Of a stretch of DNA of 64,000 nucleotides, positions 12,570 to 24,700 are shown in pieces. Positions within the stretch are counted from its first letter, which is position 1; each line of letters begins with the position of its first letter. The stretch comes from Pegoplata infirma (lineage: Eukaryota > Arthropoda > Insecta > Diptera > Anthomyiidae). The stretch is taken from positions 204,872,581 to 204,936,580 of the forward strand of contig OY992537.1 of NCBI GenBank assembly GCA_963921195.1, read 5' to 3'. The notes beneath the pieces are model-generated. The model had not been told where the DNA came from and did not search any database. It was given only the letters and a program-made list of their open reading frames with translations. The translations under genes and the position numbers were made by a program.

Positions 12570-13340
12570 TGTTACACCTCGAAATATTGGTATTGGACCT
12601 CATAAAGTATATATATTCATGATCCTCGATCGATTTTAAGACGATCTAGCGATGTCTGTCCGTCTGTCTGTCTGTTGAAAACACGCTAACTTTTGAAAGA
12701 CTTTACGGAGGCTCCTGAAGTTTGGCATATATATTCGTAATTTACCTGGTCATGTTGGTATTGCAATCCAGTGAAATCGGTCCAGTGGATCAAAAGTTAT
12801 GAGCAAAAGACTGAATTTCGGCATGGGTTTTTCGTGAACTCTTTCACGCTAACTTTCGAAAGGCAATTCGAAGGATGTTAACACTTGGCGTATATATTTG
12901 CCGTTCCCGTGGCCTGGTTCGTATTGTATTTCAGTCAAATCGGTTTAGTGGTTCAAAAGTTATTAGCAAAACCTCGAATTTCAGATTGGGTTCACCTTAA
13001 ATTCACGTGTTGAAAACCCGTTAAACATGTTTTAAAAACATTGGTAAGTCACAAAAATATTTTACAACGTACCTATTTTTGTCACTTAAAAATATTTTTA
13101 CACAAAAAAACAAAAAAATACACTCAAAAAAAATTTTACACTCAAAAGAAATTCAGTAATACATTTTATTTTTGTTTTTTTTTTTTAATACTAAAAAAAA
13201 TTTTTTTTTACACAAAATAAAATATTTCTAATCAAAATCTTTAATATTTTCACGTAAGAAAATTTTCTTAATCTTAAAAAGGGTATTGTGGAGGATATTC
13301 ATAGATTCGGCCACATCGAATTTGAATTTTCTACTTGTTT
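12570..13340. mobile_element. DINE-like element, family A, truncated, inverted relative to 10524-11552
   Basis: Begins within the family at GTTACACCTCGAAATATTGG, lacking the TTATACCCTCC terminus. It continues through the (GTCY)n run at about 12655-12675 and ends GAATTTTCTACTTGTTT. Confidence 0.7.
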
Positions 13341-14322
13341 CCTATGCTTAAAAAAAAAAAAAAGTCAAGGAAAAAATATTTTTTTAACCAAAAAGTGATA
13401 AAATAACTTGTTCAAAGGACTATTATACACATTTTTGCCAAATATTTTTAAGCGATAGCACCAAGTCTGATTAAGCTGTTAAGCAAAAACTGATGACAAC
13501 ATATTTTGAGGTCCCACTACTTTTCTGAATCTTTGGAGGCACATAAAAATGAATTGGTCACCAAACTGGATAATCCGAGTATAGGGTTTTACTACCTGTT
13601 TGCAGTAGAATCGAGCCTTTATAATCAATAGGGCGTCCCATCAAATTTCAATTTTCGAATTTCATTTCGTTATACCTACCAAACGATGGCCACGTTAGAG
13701 CTGATTGTGGGAACACTTATAAACAAATTTTGCAGGGTCATCCTTAGTCGGTAACCAGTGGTCAAATGTCCGAATTTTTTAAGTATATCCGGCTTAAAAA
13801 TTCCGAAATTTTTCTTACTTTATTGGAAAAATATTAAAACAAAAATATTTTAACATAAAAATTATATTTTGATACAAAATTGGTCTCAAAAGGTGGAAAA
13901 TGTTGAGTGAGATTTTTAAAAACGCGATTTTGGTTCAAAAATGCTGATCTGCGATTTGGGTCCACAGATGCTGATCAGCATTTTCAGACCAAAATCGTGT
14001 TTTTATATTTATTAGATAACAAAAACTTGGAAAATGTTAAGTATGTTAACTAAAAAATATTTTTAAAAAATATAAAAACGCGATTTTTGTCCAAAAATGC
14101 TGATCTGCAAATTTGAAAATTTAAATTGGACGCGACACCCTAATAATCAAGTTCTTGTGTTTTTCAAAAAGTCTTTATTTGTGGCATAGTGATGTTAAGC
14201 CTTCCCTGCAGAAATTTTGCTGAACTGACAGCAGCTTTTGGAAAAGGAAACTCGAGTCAAGGAGCGCATCCAAACCTGCTGAATTCATGCATGATTCTCT
14301 AAGGCGATGTCACACTTTAGAG
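13341..14322. other. Intergenic sequence with two ATGCTGATCTGC direct repeats
   Basis: No gene. A block reading AACGCGATTTTGGTTCAAAAATGCTGATCTGC near 13921 recurs imperfectly near 14076, suggesting an old duplication about 155 bp apart. Confidence 0.45.
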
Positions 14323-14327
14323 CGCTA

Positions 14328-16081
14328 CACAGTGGGAAAAAACACCAATCTGGCAGGAAAAAAATCATATCTTCTGAACTATTGGTCCGATCCGATAACA
14401 ATACTTGGAGATTTTATAGCTGAGGATATGAGCTTTTTGTATAATGAATGATAAGAAACTGTTTTTCAATCCAGGGTGCCCCAAAAGGTGTTATATACGA
14501 CTACCTCAGGAGTATTTTTTTTTTTTGTACCTGTTAGCTGTGGAAAATTATGTTTAAAATAAGAATTTTATACTTTTTGAAAAGTAAATGGGGTTATCAA
14601 ATATTGTAAGTGAAATCTGATAACATTTGGACATATACCCTACATCCAGCATATAACTAAAATAGGAGTCTTAGCACCTGATTGCATAAGCATATACGAA
14701 TTTTTAGTTAACCTTTTGTCAATGAATAGTGCCATTGTCTCTTCTGGTGGTGCTTCAGAGGGGTAAAATACGGCTTTTTTCATCTTTGTAGCCCTTTTGG
14801 TTTTTTTTTTTTAATTTCATCCAATAATTGGGCTGCATCTCTCTTTCCAGATTTGTACAGACTTACTTTCGTAGCGACCAATAATTATTCCTTGATGTTA
14901 TTTTGTACAAGATCCGAAACACGACTCCTCTTGGATTTTTTTGTCGTTTCTAAAAAAGTCTTCAAAGGACGACCTCGAGGTTGTGACGGTCCTGGTTCTT
15001 CGTATTCTACTAGAAAATCTATATTTTCATTCAACCATATATTGTAATGATTTTCAAAACTATATAAATTGCGAGAAACACTGGCCCATCTTAATTTAAA
15101 TTACTACATAAATCTCGCACACTAACAGTTAGTTTTTTATAGCTATCATTCTCGTTGCAGATGTTATTTCCAAGTTTGGACAATATTTAATTGATAACTG
15201 TTGAGTTCCGATCATTTCGCATTTACGCCAAACTTCAAATATCTCTCTCCGTTGAAATGACATGTCAAACAAATTTAAAAAAACCAAAGAGCTTATTAAC
15301 CAATTCAAATGATAGTATTAAATTTATTATTATTTATAACAATATTTTTATTAAGAATTTTTTCACCAACTGAATGCGACTTAAATCGGTTATTTAAAAA
15401 TCATAAAATCAAAAATAATTTTAATTCAGCACAAACTTTTTTCAAGATTTCGATGTAAAAAACAAATTACTAACAATCCTTCGCGATTCTCAACATATAC
15501 GTGAGTCGCGTTCATCGCTGCCTAGGCTTAGAATTATAATTATTGAAAGACCAAAATAACAAAAATAATTTTTAAAAATCGCTACGCAGGTCTACGCAGT
15601 TAATTTTTTAAATAATAATACTTTATTATATGTACTTAGAATAATCTATAGTTAAAGATTAAGCAGCATCTGACAGCGTTTTTTTTGTAGCTCCAAAAGA
15701 ATTTAAATAAGTTAAAAAGAAAACGTTGTTTATGTAATTCGTTACGAGGGAGCCTTCGCAAATAGATAACGTATGGAAATTTACACATAATATACCTAAT
15801 AGCACCCTTTAAAAGAAATAAAACACTTGCTAGGTAACGGCTTACCCCTTCCGATACACGGCGATGAAAAGTTTACTATTATAAACAACTAACTGTGAGA
15901 GCCCAATAAATTGTCAACATTTGATAGTGTGTAATTCCCTAATGGGTTAACTAAACTTTAAGTTCTTAACGGATTAAAACGCAGTCACTATCCCACTTTA
16001 AAATCGCATTATAACTTTGTCAAAATCTGTTAGTTATATTTTGAATTATTTCCCGCTAGATTGGCAATTTTTCCCACTGTG
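14328..16081 (-). mobile_element. Transib-like DNA transposon with decayed transposase
   Basis: The left end is CACAGTGGGAAAAA, then CCAATCTGGC; the right end read inverted is CACAGTGGGAAAAATTGCCAATCTAGC, giving a roughly 30-base TIR. CGCTA at 14323-14327 and 16082-16086 is a perfect 5-bp target duplication. Transib elements are known for 5-bp GC-rich duplications and CACWRTG ends resembling the RAG recombination heptamer. At 1754 bp it is too short for an intact transposase. Confidence 0.75.
14560..15275 (-). pseudogene. Degraded open frame inside the CACAGTG element
   Basis: On the minus strand, frame-shifted segments read MSFQRREIFEVWRKCEMI, YKKLTVSVRDLCSN, RWASVSRNLYSFENHYNIW, VEYEEPGPSQPRGRP, then FLETTKKSKRSRVSDL, SLYKSGKRDAAQLLDEI and ALFIDKRLTKNSYMLMQSGAK. 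Codon quality clearly differs from the surroundings. It looks like the N-terminal half of a transposase-type protein with at least two frame breaks. I do not see a catalytic core, so assignment to Transib rests on the termini. Confidence 0.6.
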
Positions 16082-16254
16082 CGCTAGTTGGATACACATA
16101 AAAAGCGCTCTTAAGATGCACCAAAATTAGGTTTCTTTAAAGCGCTGATTTAAGCACTGTGGGCCAGCTTCCCTGAATTTTGGCCATAAATAGACCGCTT
16201 AACCTATATGTCAAAAAAGTATTGCATATGGGTGTTAAAGGATCGCTGATCACG

Positions 16255-16920
16255 ATTATGGAAAAAAAATTTCAAAATTCAAAATGGCGGATCCAAAATG
16301 GCGGACATGATTTTTTAATTATTTGTTTATTGTGTTTAATATAATCATTATCGATGTATTTGGGGTTGTTAATAACGAATATGAGCTCAGACTTTTAATA
16401 TTCAAAATGGCGGATCCAATATGGCGACAAATTCAAATTTAAGATTTTTTATATGTTGTCTCTTTTATCCAAAAACTTCGATTTTAATGGGTTTTCGGAT
16501 GATAAAACTGATTTTGGAATTAAAGATTTGAAATTCAAAATGGCGGATCCAATATGGCGAATATGCTTTTGTAATTCTTAGCTAATTGTACTTAAATTAG
16601 TAATTTTTGATGTATTTAGGGTCGGTAATTACGAATATGGGCTCCGATTTTTTAAATTCAAAATGGCGGTTCCAATATGGCGTCAAATAAAATATTATGT
16701 TTTTTCTATGTTGTCTAATTTTGCTGGTTTTTGGAATGCAAAATATGATTTTAGAATCAAATATTCAAAATAGCAATATCCAATATGGCGGACAAGATAT
16801 TTAAATTATTGATTAATGTTTCAAAATATTACTAGGAAATGATTGCGCAACACGAATACGAACTCAGATTTTTTGAAATCAAAATAGCGGATCCAAAATT
16901 TGGGACATAGCTTTATAATA
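16255..16920. repeat. Array of ATGGCGGATCCAATATGGCG units
   Basis: Six degenerate units, 110-132 bases apart, each carry AAAATGGCGGATCCAA(T/A)ATGGCG (near 16282, 16407, 16538, 16660, 16767, 16884), and most have a shared TGTATTT(A/G)GGGT(C/T)G...TAA(C/T)(A/G)CGAATATG(A/G)GCTC flank. The units are strikingly richer in GC than the surroundings. Confidence 0.75.
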
Positions 16921-17183
16921 AAATGTACAATGCTTGGATTTCTAAGTTTTTATAAATCCCTCTTTTTGCTTTTATCAGAAGATTTTAATAAAATATTTCT
17001 CTTTTAAATGCGTCAAAAAGTTCATATATTCAGTGGCTTATTTAAGAGAGAACTTTTTTATTTCCAATTAGTTTTGCCATCCTAAATATACAAATAACTT
17101 ACAATTTCGTAAAAAATATTAAAAATGCTATTGCCAAAATATGCCCGCTTAAATGCGTTACCAGCTTTAATGTTTAGCACTAG

Positions 17184-17561
17184 ATATGGACGCTGGTCAC
17201 GTGAATTACGCGTGATCGAAAGTGAGCGTGATTCAAATTTTTTGTTCGTGAGTGAGAAGTGAGTGAGACAATTTTTTTCGTGAGTGATTCGTAGTGAGTG
17301 AAATTTTTTTGCGTGAGTCAAAATTATTTAATTGTATTGATTCAGTTTTTACAATTTTTTTCGTGTTTTAAATGTTTAGCGTGAGTTATGAGTGAGCGTG
17401 AGTCACACGTGAGTGGTGTTTTGTTTACTCACGTAAATAGTGAATAAGTGTGAGAAAAAAAAACGATTCAGTAAATTATGTTTTTTTTTTTGCGTGAGCG
17501 TGAGTCAACGTGAGTCAAAATTCACTCACGTGCCCATCACCACTTATCACGACAATGTTGT
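17184..17561. mobile_element. Non-autonomous element made of ACTCACG/CGTGAGT repeats
   Basis: Left end TAGATATGGACGC..CACGTGA; right end CACTCACGTGCCCATCACCA. The inside is dense in GTGAGTGAG and CGTGAGTC. Ends of the form TAG(A/T)GATGGGC fit a hAT-like family. Flanking 8-mers TTTAGCAC and CTTATCAC are only partly alike. Related CGTGAGT sequence is at 49608-49990 and 29265-29360. Confidence 0.6.
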
Positions 17562-18942
17562 CAAAGTGGGACATTTTTTATTAGAAATCAATAGAAACAA
17601 AAATATCCAAAAAAAATTTTGAAGGTCCATTGTAGGGCATTTCTAAACGTCATGTTTTGGTTTATTGCCTCTAGATCAAAAGTTTATGAACGGTCGCACA
17701 GGGTCGCAAAAATGTGAATAGAATACATTGTCAGAGACATATCGTAATTCGAGGTTTGTCAATATCGTTTGGACTTTTTTGGACTTTGGTGTTGAAAAAA
17801 GGCGGATTTCAACAAAACTATGAATTTCCATTATTTTTTTTTTTTAATAAGCTTATACCATACTTTTTGGCAGTTTATCTTATGTGTTGGACAAACAGAT
17901 ATGTCGTTAGGAGAAATTCGCCAAAAATTTGAAAAAATATTGTGTTGAAGTACAAAAAAAAATTATTTGTTTCATAAATAAAAAATATAAAAAATTCTCA
18001 AACTTTGACTTTAACCTCATGCAAAAAAAAACTTTGAGCTATAATAAAAAGATATTAAAGGCGAACAAAATTCAAAATGTCGACATTCCGAAAAAATATT
18101 TTTAAATATGTGTTGCCTTACAGACCTTATTGGCCAAAAAATGGAAATCCTGGCCCACAGTGCACTGTAAAGATGCAGTGAATTCATGTATCTTTTCAGA
18201 GCTGATTTAAGCAGAATAAAGATGAAATACATTTGACTATTTCTGAAATACAATTGGAAAATCTTAAATACAATTGACTAGTTCGGAAGATCCGTTAAAT
18301 ATTTCTGTAATAAAAATATATTTTTAGTTTATTTTGTGGTATTGTTAAAAAAAATTAAAGATTTTTACTATCATTTTCACTATTATTTCAGAAAATACAA
18401 AATTTATTTCCGAAATTTCCATTTATATTTCAGAAATTTCTATCTTGATATCAGAAAAATAAATGAAAATTTATTTATTCTTTGAAATAACAAAAAAGCA
18501 TTTGCTGTTTTTTTGTCGTCCTATTCGCCATCATTCAAAATGTGTTAAAGATGTTATGATTGAAGCACTCTTTGCAGCGCCGATTAATGCGCAATAATGA
18601 TGCAGTCAAATCATGTGTCTTTGTCCAAAACACAATATTTTTCATTCAAAATGTTTTAAAAATTTTAAAAAGGAAAGCAAGTATGTAATTTTATTAAAAA
18701 ATAATTTTATGTTGTAAGTTTTATACAAAAAATCTTAAAAAAAATTAAAATTTTTCCCCTTACTTTTACTGCATCCTCAAGAGCGCTCTTTGGATGCGCA
18801 TCGGTATGCTATAAAAAGATGCTGTGTCGCCAAAATCTCGATTTATTTTTGCTGGGTTAGGTCCGATATTTATCTTTCATTTGCACACTTATATTAAATG
18901 GATTTTTTCATTTAAATAAAAAAAATTTTAATTCTTTCATTC
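17562..18942. other. AT-rich intergenic sequence, no gene recognised
   Basis: Two short open frames (17714-17932 and 18017-18253 reverse) lack any motif. Scattered GATGCAGTxAATTCATGT and GAGCGCTCTT pieces near 18172, 18600 and 18780 hint at an older repeat that also flanks the CACAGTG element at 14281 and 16100. Confidence 0.5.
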
Positions 18943-18944
18943 TA

Positions 18945-19328
18945 CACAGAAAAAAATAAAAAAAAAATAATTAAAAAATTCGTAGATTTAATTAAAAAAT
19001 TAATTAAATCCGGACCAACCACTAAAATGCGCATATAAATTAAAAATATTTGCCTGCCATTAATTAAAAATAAATAAATATTTATATAATTAAAAACTTA
19101 ATATAATAAAAACAAAACTAAGTAAAGCTAAAAATTTAAATAAAAAATTAATTATACTAATTAAATATTTAATTAATTTTAAATTTAAAAACAATTAAAA
19201 TGTTAATTAAAATAAAGTTAAAAATTTAATTAAACAATTAATTATGTTAATAAAAAATTTAATTAATATTAAATTAAAAAACAATTAAACTTTTAATTAA
19301 AATAAAATATACGATATTATTTTCTGTG
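18945..19328. mobile_element. TA-flanked MITE with CACAGAAAA termini
   Basis: Starts TA|CACAGAAAAAAATAAA and ends ATTATTTTCTGTG|TA. The body consists of TTAATTAAAA-type sequence and contains CCGGACCAACCACTAAAATG. A second, longer and inverted copy is at 57573-58338. TA duplications fit the Tc1/mariner class. Confidence 0.8.
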
Positions 19329-21041
19329 TACTATAATTTTCATTAATAATTCCATTTAATTTATCATTAATTTTTTTATCCCCATATTTTTTTTGTATAA
19401 TTTAATAAGTTTTCCTTTTCTGTTTCCTTCCTTCCCTCTTTATTCATCCTTAACAACTTATTATCATTTTCTATAAAAACTTCCTGTTTTTCTCGCTCTT
19501 GCCCTCTGTGTGTTAACCTCAACTTAATCAAGTGTTAAATTTGTAACAATAAAATTCTACAAAAAAAAATAAAAAAAAACTTTTCCTTCTGGTTATTGCC
19601 ATCCAATATCACAAACAACAAAAAAGCAATTGTATTGTTTATTTCCCATCATCATCAACACCATCATCATCATCATCATCCTCAAGTGATTTTTCCGGTT
19701 GTCAGGACATACATAGTTGTTTTTATGTTGTGTTTTTATTTTTATATGTATAACTTCCGGTTGAAATTAAATGAACCATGTTTTTATGTGTAAATGTATG
19801 AAAATTCAATACATTTATTTATACGATTATTTATACACTCAATAATATTGAAAGGGTGTTGAAAAGTACATATGTTTGGGTAGATTTTTTTTGGTTATAA
19901 ATCAAAATAAATGGAAAATGGAAAAATTAAATAGTGAAAATTTAAAAAATAAATCGTGTATAAGTTTTAAAGAAAAGAAATATGAGAATTTGTTTAATAA
20001 ATTAAAAAGACTTTTCATAAAAAATTAATTTAAATGAAGGAATTTGATTTTTTTTTTTATCAGCCTAAAAGTATGCAACATTTTTTAAAAAGATAGTGAA
20101 ATTAATTGCCTGGCTAAAAAAATCGAGATTTTTAAAGCCTAATTTAATAAATTGAAAAAGAATTTCATTAAAAATTAATTTAAGATAAAGAATTTATTTT
20201 TTTTATCCTAAAATTATGCCACATTTTTTAAAAAATATTTTGGATTTATTAGTCTAGCTACAAAATCCAGATGATGTAAAACATAATTTAAGAAGATAAA
20301 GAAAGTATTTAAAAATCCATGTAGTTTATTGCCTACTTTTAGGCTTAAAATCTTATAAAATGTAAAGCATAATTTTAGACAAAACTTTTAAAGCCTTAAA
20401 ACTCCATTTTAAATTTAAAACTAACAAACTAATTTAATTCCAAAATTTAATTTTTAATTTCTCAAATATTGCTTAAATCGTTTTAATTATCTATTTTTTT
20501 AATAATTTTATATTTTTATATAAATCATTTTAAAATAAAATTATACAATCATATTTAAATATGTCTTAAACATTTTAACCAAATACAATTAAAATTAAAC
20601 AAAAACCCAAAAATATTTTAATAAATTAAATACATAATTTGTCTAACAATAATATGATTGAACACAATTAAATATTACTTAAAGAATTTATTTTATGAGG
20701 TCATTATGTTTCAATAAATTTTGCAAATTAAAGTCAAAGGATTTTCCAAACATTATGAAAATTTAATTGAAGAAATTGATTTGTGGCAATTAGCAATTAT
20801 ATTGTTTGTTTTAATGTTAGAACAATTGATTTTTCTTTTATTATCTATAATAGTCATAGCATATTAGTTAAATTTGTATTTCATTAAGAACAAAGTTCTA
20901 AAACAAACCACCCCTATTTAAAGATAAAACATAAAAGTGTTAATTAATAGAGAAATTTTGTAATAAAGGAGTCTAATTAAAAGGATTATGAAGATAGGAA
21001 TATTTAAAATAAGAAACGAAATTAAATTAAAAATATAATTT
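19329..21041. other. AT-rich intergenic sequence with a (CATCAT)n microsatellite
   Basis: An ATCATCACCATCAT run lies at about 19648-19680; the histidine-rich frame over it is an artefact. The rest is long TTTAAATT-rich DNA with no recognised gene. Confidence 0.55.
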
Positions 21042-21194
21042 TAATTCATCCCTTAAGTAGACTTACGTTTTTTTTAATAACAAAAGCCTTAATGTAGGCT
21101 ATAGTTTCAAATTCTTTGTTTAAATTAATATAATTTTTTATAAGGGTTCAAGTTGAAAAAATGCAGAAGAAAAATTGAATTTCTAAAAATTATA

Positions 21195-21265
21195 GACATT
21201 TCTGGAATTTCCTACCGGTTTTAAACACCCCAGTTAGTGTCATCATCAGTAGGATTTTAAATGTC
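21195..21265 (-). ncRNA. Hammerhead-like motif, broken core (first copy)
   Basis: Same arrangement as the second copy, with outer stem I and CTGATGA kept. The GAAA segment reads AAAA, so the catalytic G is lost, and two bases (TA) next to stem III and the cleavage site are missing. Probably inactive. Confidence 0.65.
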
Positions 21266-21634
21266 GGTTTGTCTTGTTAATGAAAACTGTTTTTTATATA
21301 TGTGAATATTTATAGTTTCTACAGAATAAATTTTGACAGTTTCCAACACTACAATTCTATTTCTAGCAATCTCAACCTCACTTCATACTTTTTTTCAACT
21401 TTTTTGTCTCTTACATTATTTTGCAAGGGTTACCAACATGATCTGGAATTGCAGACACGAATGAAGGAATTTGCATTTTCTGTTTCGGAGACGTGCCTAT
21501 TGGCGACATATTTTGTCAGTAATTTCATTTTGTTTTTTCTGTAAGTACAGATCGAGCACGGGCTCTAATTATATTTGTTATAAGGGTTCAATTTGAAAAA
21601 ATTCAGAAGAAAAATTGAATTTCTAAAAATTATA

Positions 21635-21707
21635 GACATTTCTGGAATTTCCTATACCGGTTTCAAACACCCCAGTTAGTGTCATCATCAGTAGGATTTT
21701 AAATGTC
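21635..21707 (-). ncRNA. Type I hammerhead ribozyme (second copy, core intact)
   Basis: Read on the minus strand from 21707: outer stem I GACATTT pairs with AAATGTC (21641-21635); inner stem I TCCTA (21696-21692) pairs with TAGGA (21654-21650); catalytic CTGATGA at 21691-21685; stem II TGACACT/GGTGTTT with loop AACTGG; GAAA at 21664-21661; a minimal self-complementary stem III ACCGGT (21661-21656); cleavage-site base A at 21655. Every core position of a hammerhead is present. Such short stem III forms are known from Penelope-like elements and animal retrozymes and usually act as dimers. Confidence 0.78.
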
Positions 21708-24700
21708 GGTTTGTCTTGTTAATGAAAACTGTTTTTTATATATGTGAATATTTATAGTTTCTACAGAATAAATTTTGACAGTTTCCAACACTACAATTCT
21801 ATTTCTAGCAATCTCAACCTCACTTCATACTTTCTTTCAACTTTTTTGTCTCTTACATTATTTCGCAAGGGTTACCAACATGATCTGGAATTGCAGACAC
21901 AAATGAAGGAATTTGCATTTTCTGTTTCGGAGACGTGCCTAAGGCGACATATTTTGTCAGTAATTTTATTTGATTTTTTCTGTAAGTACAGATCGAGCAC
22001 GGGCTCTAATTCTTATTCATCTCTAAAGTAGACTTTAGATTTTTTTATAACAAACGCCTAAATGTAGGCTATAGTTTCAAATTCTTTGTTTATATGAATT
22101 AACTGATTTTTTCTTAAGGTTTCTGAGTTTCCAAAAAATTTTTTATAAAAGAAAGATTTAGATTCTGAGAATATTTTTTCTATAAAAAAAGTCTTAAATT
22201 CTGAGAAATTTTTTTTCTACTGAAATTCACTGTTTAATTAAATTTTACTATTGCTGGAGCGAAATAGCACAAGTTATTGATCACATCTACACAATTACCA
22301 TTTTTGTATGATTTTTTTTTTCTAAAACACCATAGTTACAATTTATTACTTAATCAGAGGTGAGGGGAAAAATAAACAAATTCCTTAGCAAAAGATGCTA
22401 TAAAACAATATGGTGAACACTACAAATTCTCAAAAATTTATTTAGATTCTAAATAAGCAAAAAAAATTAAGTTATACTTTCCCAAATCCATCAAAAAACA
22501 GCTGAGACAAAAATATCCACAATTGATGATAACTGCTAATAATTTCTAAGAATCTAATTTGGAACACAGTTTTTTTCGTAAAACATTTTAATTGCAATTA
22601 ACGTCTTAACTAGAGGTTCCAGAGTCCAAACAAAATAATTTTTGTGATCACCACTAAAATTTTTTAAGCAAAAAAAAGACAAAAATTTGTGATCACAGCT
22701 ATAAATTTCAAATCAAACAAATATTTTAAAAACTTTAATTGCAATTTATTTCTTCACTACAATTGCCAGAGTGAAAAAATCAAAAAACTGGTTATCACCG
22801 CTTTAAATTTCCAAAAGCTTTCTTTTGGAAAAAATTTTAATAACATAATTAAAATGCAATTTACTTTCTTTAACTTTAAATCGTCGGTTTTATGTTCAAA
22901 TAATTAGGTTTTGTGGAAAAAACCTTTATTAGAATTAACTCCATAACTTTTCCTAAAATCTTTAATTCTTCTATTAATTCTTAAAAAAATATTTATATTT
23001 CAAGAGCGGGCTCTTTTGCATCAACTGATTTGTAAACAAACAAGAAAAAAAAACTAAACGCTGCTTGGCCCAATACATCAAAGAACTTCTAGGACAAATG
23101 TTGGTGATCACCGCTTTTTATTTTCACAAACCTATTTTTCTATCCGTTTTTTTGATAAAACACTAAAATTGCAATTTACGACTTAACTTGAGGTTCCGCA
23201 GAAAAAATAAAATAATTTTTGTGATCAACACTAAAAATTTTTAAAGCAAAATACAAAAATTTGTGATGCCGCTATAAATTTCAAAAACTATGTCTTCTTA
23301 TAAAATGTGTCCACTCTTTCACTAGAAGTGCCAGAGGCGAAAAATTCAAAAAATAGTAATCACCGCTTCAAATTTTCAAAAATTCCTTTTTGTTCGAAAT
23401 TTTAACAACAAAATTTTATTGGAATTTACTCCTTAATCTCAGACCCCCAATATAATGTTCCAATTATTAATTATAGTGGAAAATAAACATTAATTGCAAT
23501 TAACTCCTTAATTGTAGATGATGAAGTAAAAATAACAAAATTGCTGGTCAACGGTATAAATTTTCAAAAATCTGTTTTTGTTTGAAATTTTTTTTAACAT
23601 CTTTGTTACTTACTTCTTACTCATCAATTAAAGGAACTAGAGCGAAAATAAGGAAAATTTCGTAAAACTGTCATGTAAAAAAAACAAAAAATTCTGATCA
23701 CTGCTTATATTTAAAATCCATTTAAAAGTTCAAAAAGTCCAAAAATATATTTTTGTACTATTTTTTTATAATAATCTTTAAATGGAATTTTCTCCTTTTT
23801 TAAAGTGCTAGAGCAACATCAAAAATACGAAAATTGTTGATCACCGCTAAATAGTTTTGAGTTAAGATTTTATTTTCTCTAGAAATAAATCTTCACTTCT
23901 AAGGCTTTTTCCTTAGGCAATATTTTTGTCTTGTCATATTGATCAAAACACTTAAATTGCAATTTACGTCATAGCCAGAGTTTCCACAGCAAAAATAAAA
24001 TAGTTTTTGTGATCACCATTAAAAAATTTTAAAGCAAAAAAACATAAATTTGAGATCACCGCTATAAATTTCTTAAAATTATTTATTTTAAAACTTTAAT
24101 TGCAATTTAGTTCTTCACTAGGATTGCCAGAGTGAAAAAAATAAAAATTGGTAATCACTGCATTAAACTTATTTAAAATTTCAATTGCAAAATTTAAATG
24201 CAATTAACTAGATCACCGCTTTCATGTTTAAATAATTAATTTTTGTGGGAAAAAAGTTTATTGCAATTAACTCCTTAACTGTAGGTGATGTAGCGAAAAT
24301 AATAAAAATGCTGATCAATGGAAAAAATTTCAAAAACCTGTTTTTGTATAAAATTTTTCTTTAAATTTTTAATTTTACAATAAATTCTCTAATAATGATT
24401 TGAAAACACATAAGCAGAAAAAAAATTGAATGCTGCTTGGCCGAATTCATATAAAAACTGCTAGGACAAAAATATCAAATATTTTTGATCACCGCAAATA
24501 TTTTTCAAAATCTTTTTTCAAAATTTTTTTTAATAAATTACTTAAATTGCAACTAACGTCTTTACTAGTGGTTCCAGAATAATTTTTGTTATCACCACTG
24601 AAAATGTGATCACCACTAAAAATGTTTAAATGGGATCACCGCCATAAATTTCTAAAATTTATTTCTTTTCATGAATTTTTTTTATTCCCTTACTAAAAGT

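Larger units (their letters stand above)
21138..22012 (-). repeat. Tandem dimer of a 440 bp unit with hammerhead motifs
   Basis: Two head-to-tail copies about 440-442 bases apart, each starting TATAAGGGTTCAA and ending GATCGAGCACGGGCTCTAATT, are about 97% identical by eye. A separate 95-base block with TAATGTAGGCTATAGTTTC flanks the dimer on both sides (about 21042-21137 and 22013-22105). The two open frames at 21302 and 21744 are the same non-coding stretch. Confidence 0.85.

Noticed and set aside
19596..19793. Histidine-rich small protein
   Set aside because: Produced by a CATCAT microsatellite; no start context or conserved flank supports a gene.
21302..22031. Two similar 80-95 codon proteins beginning MNIYSFYRINFDSF
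   Set aside because: They are the same stretch of a tandem non-coding dimer; the ends of the frames diverge by single-base changes and the strand carrying the hammerhead is the opposite one.
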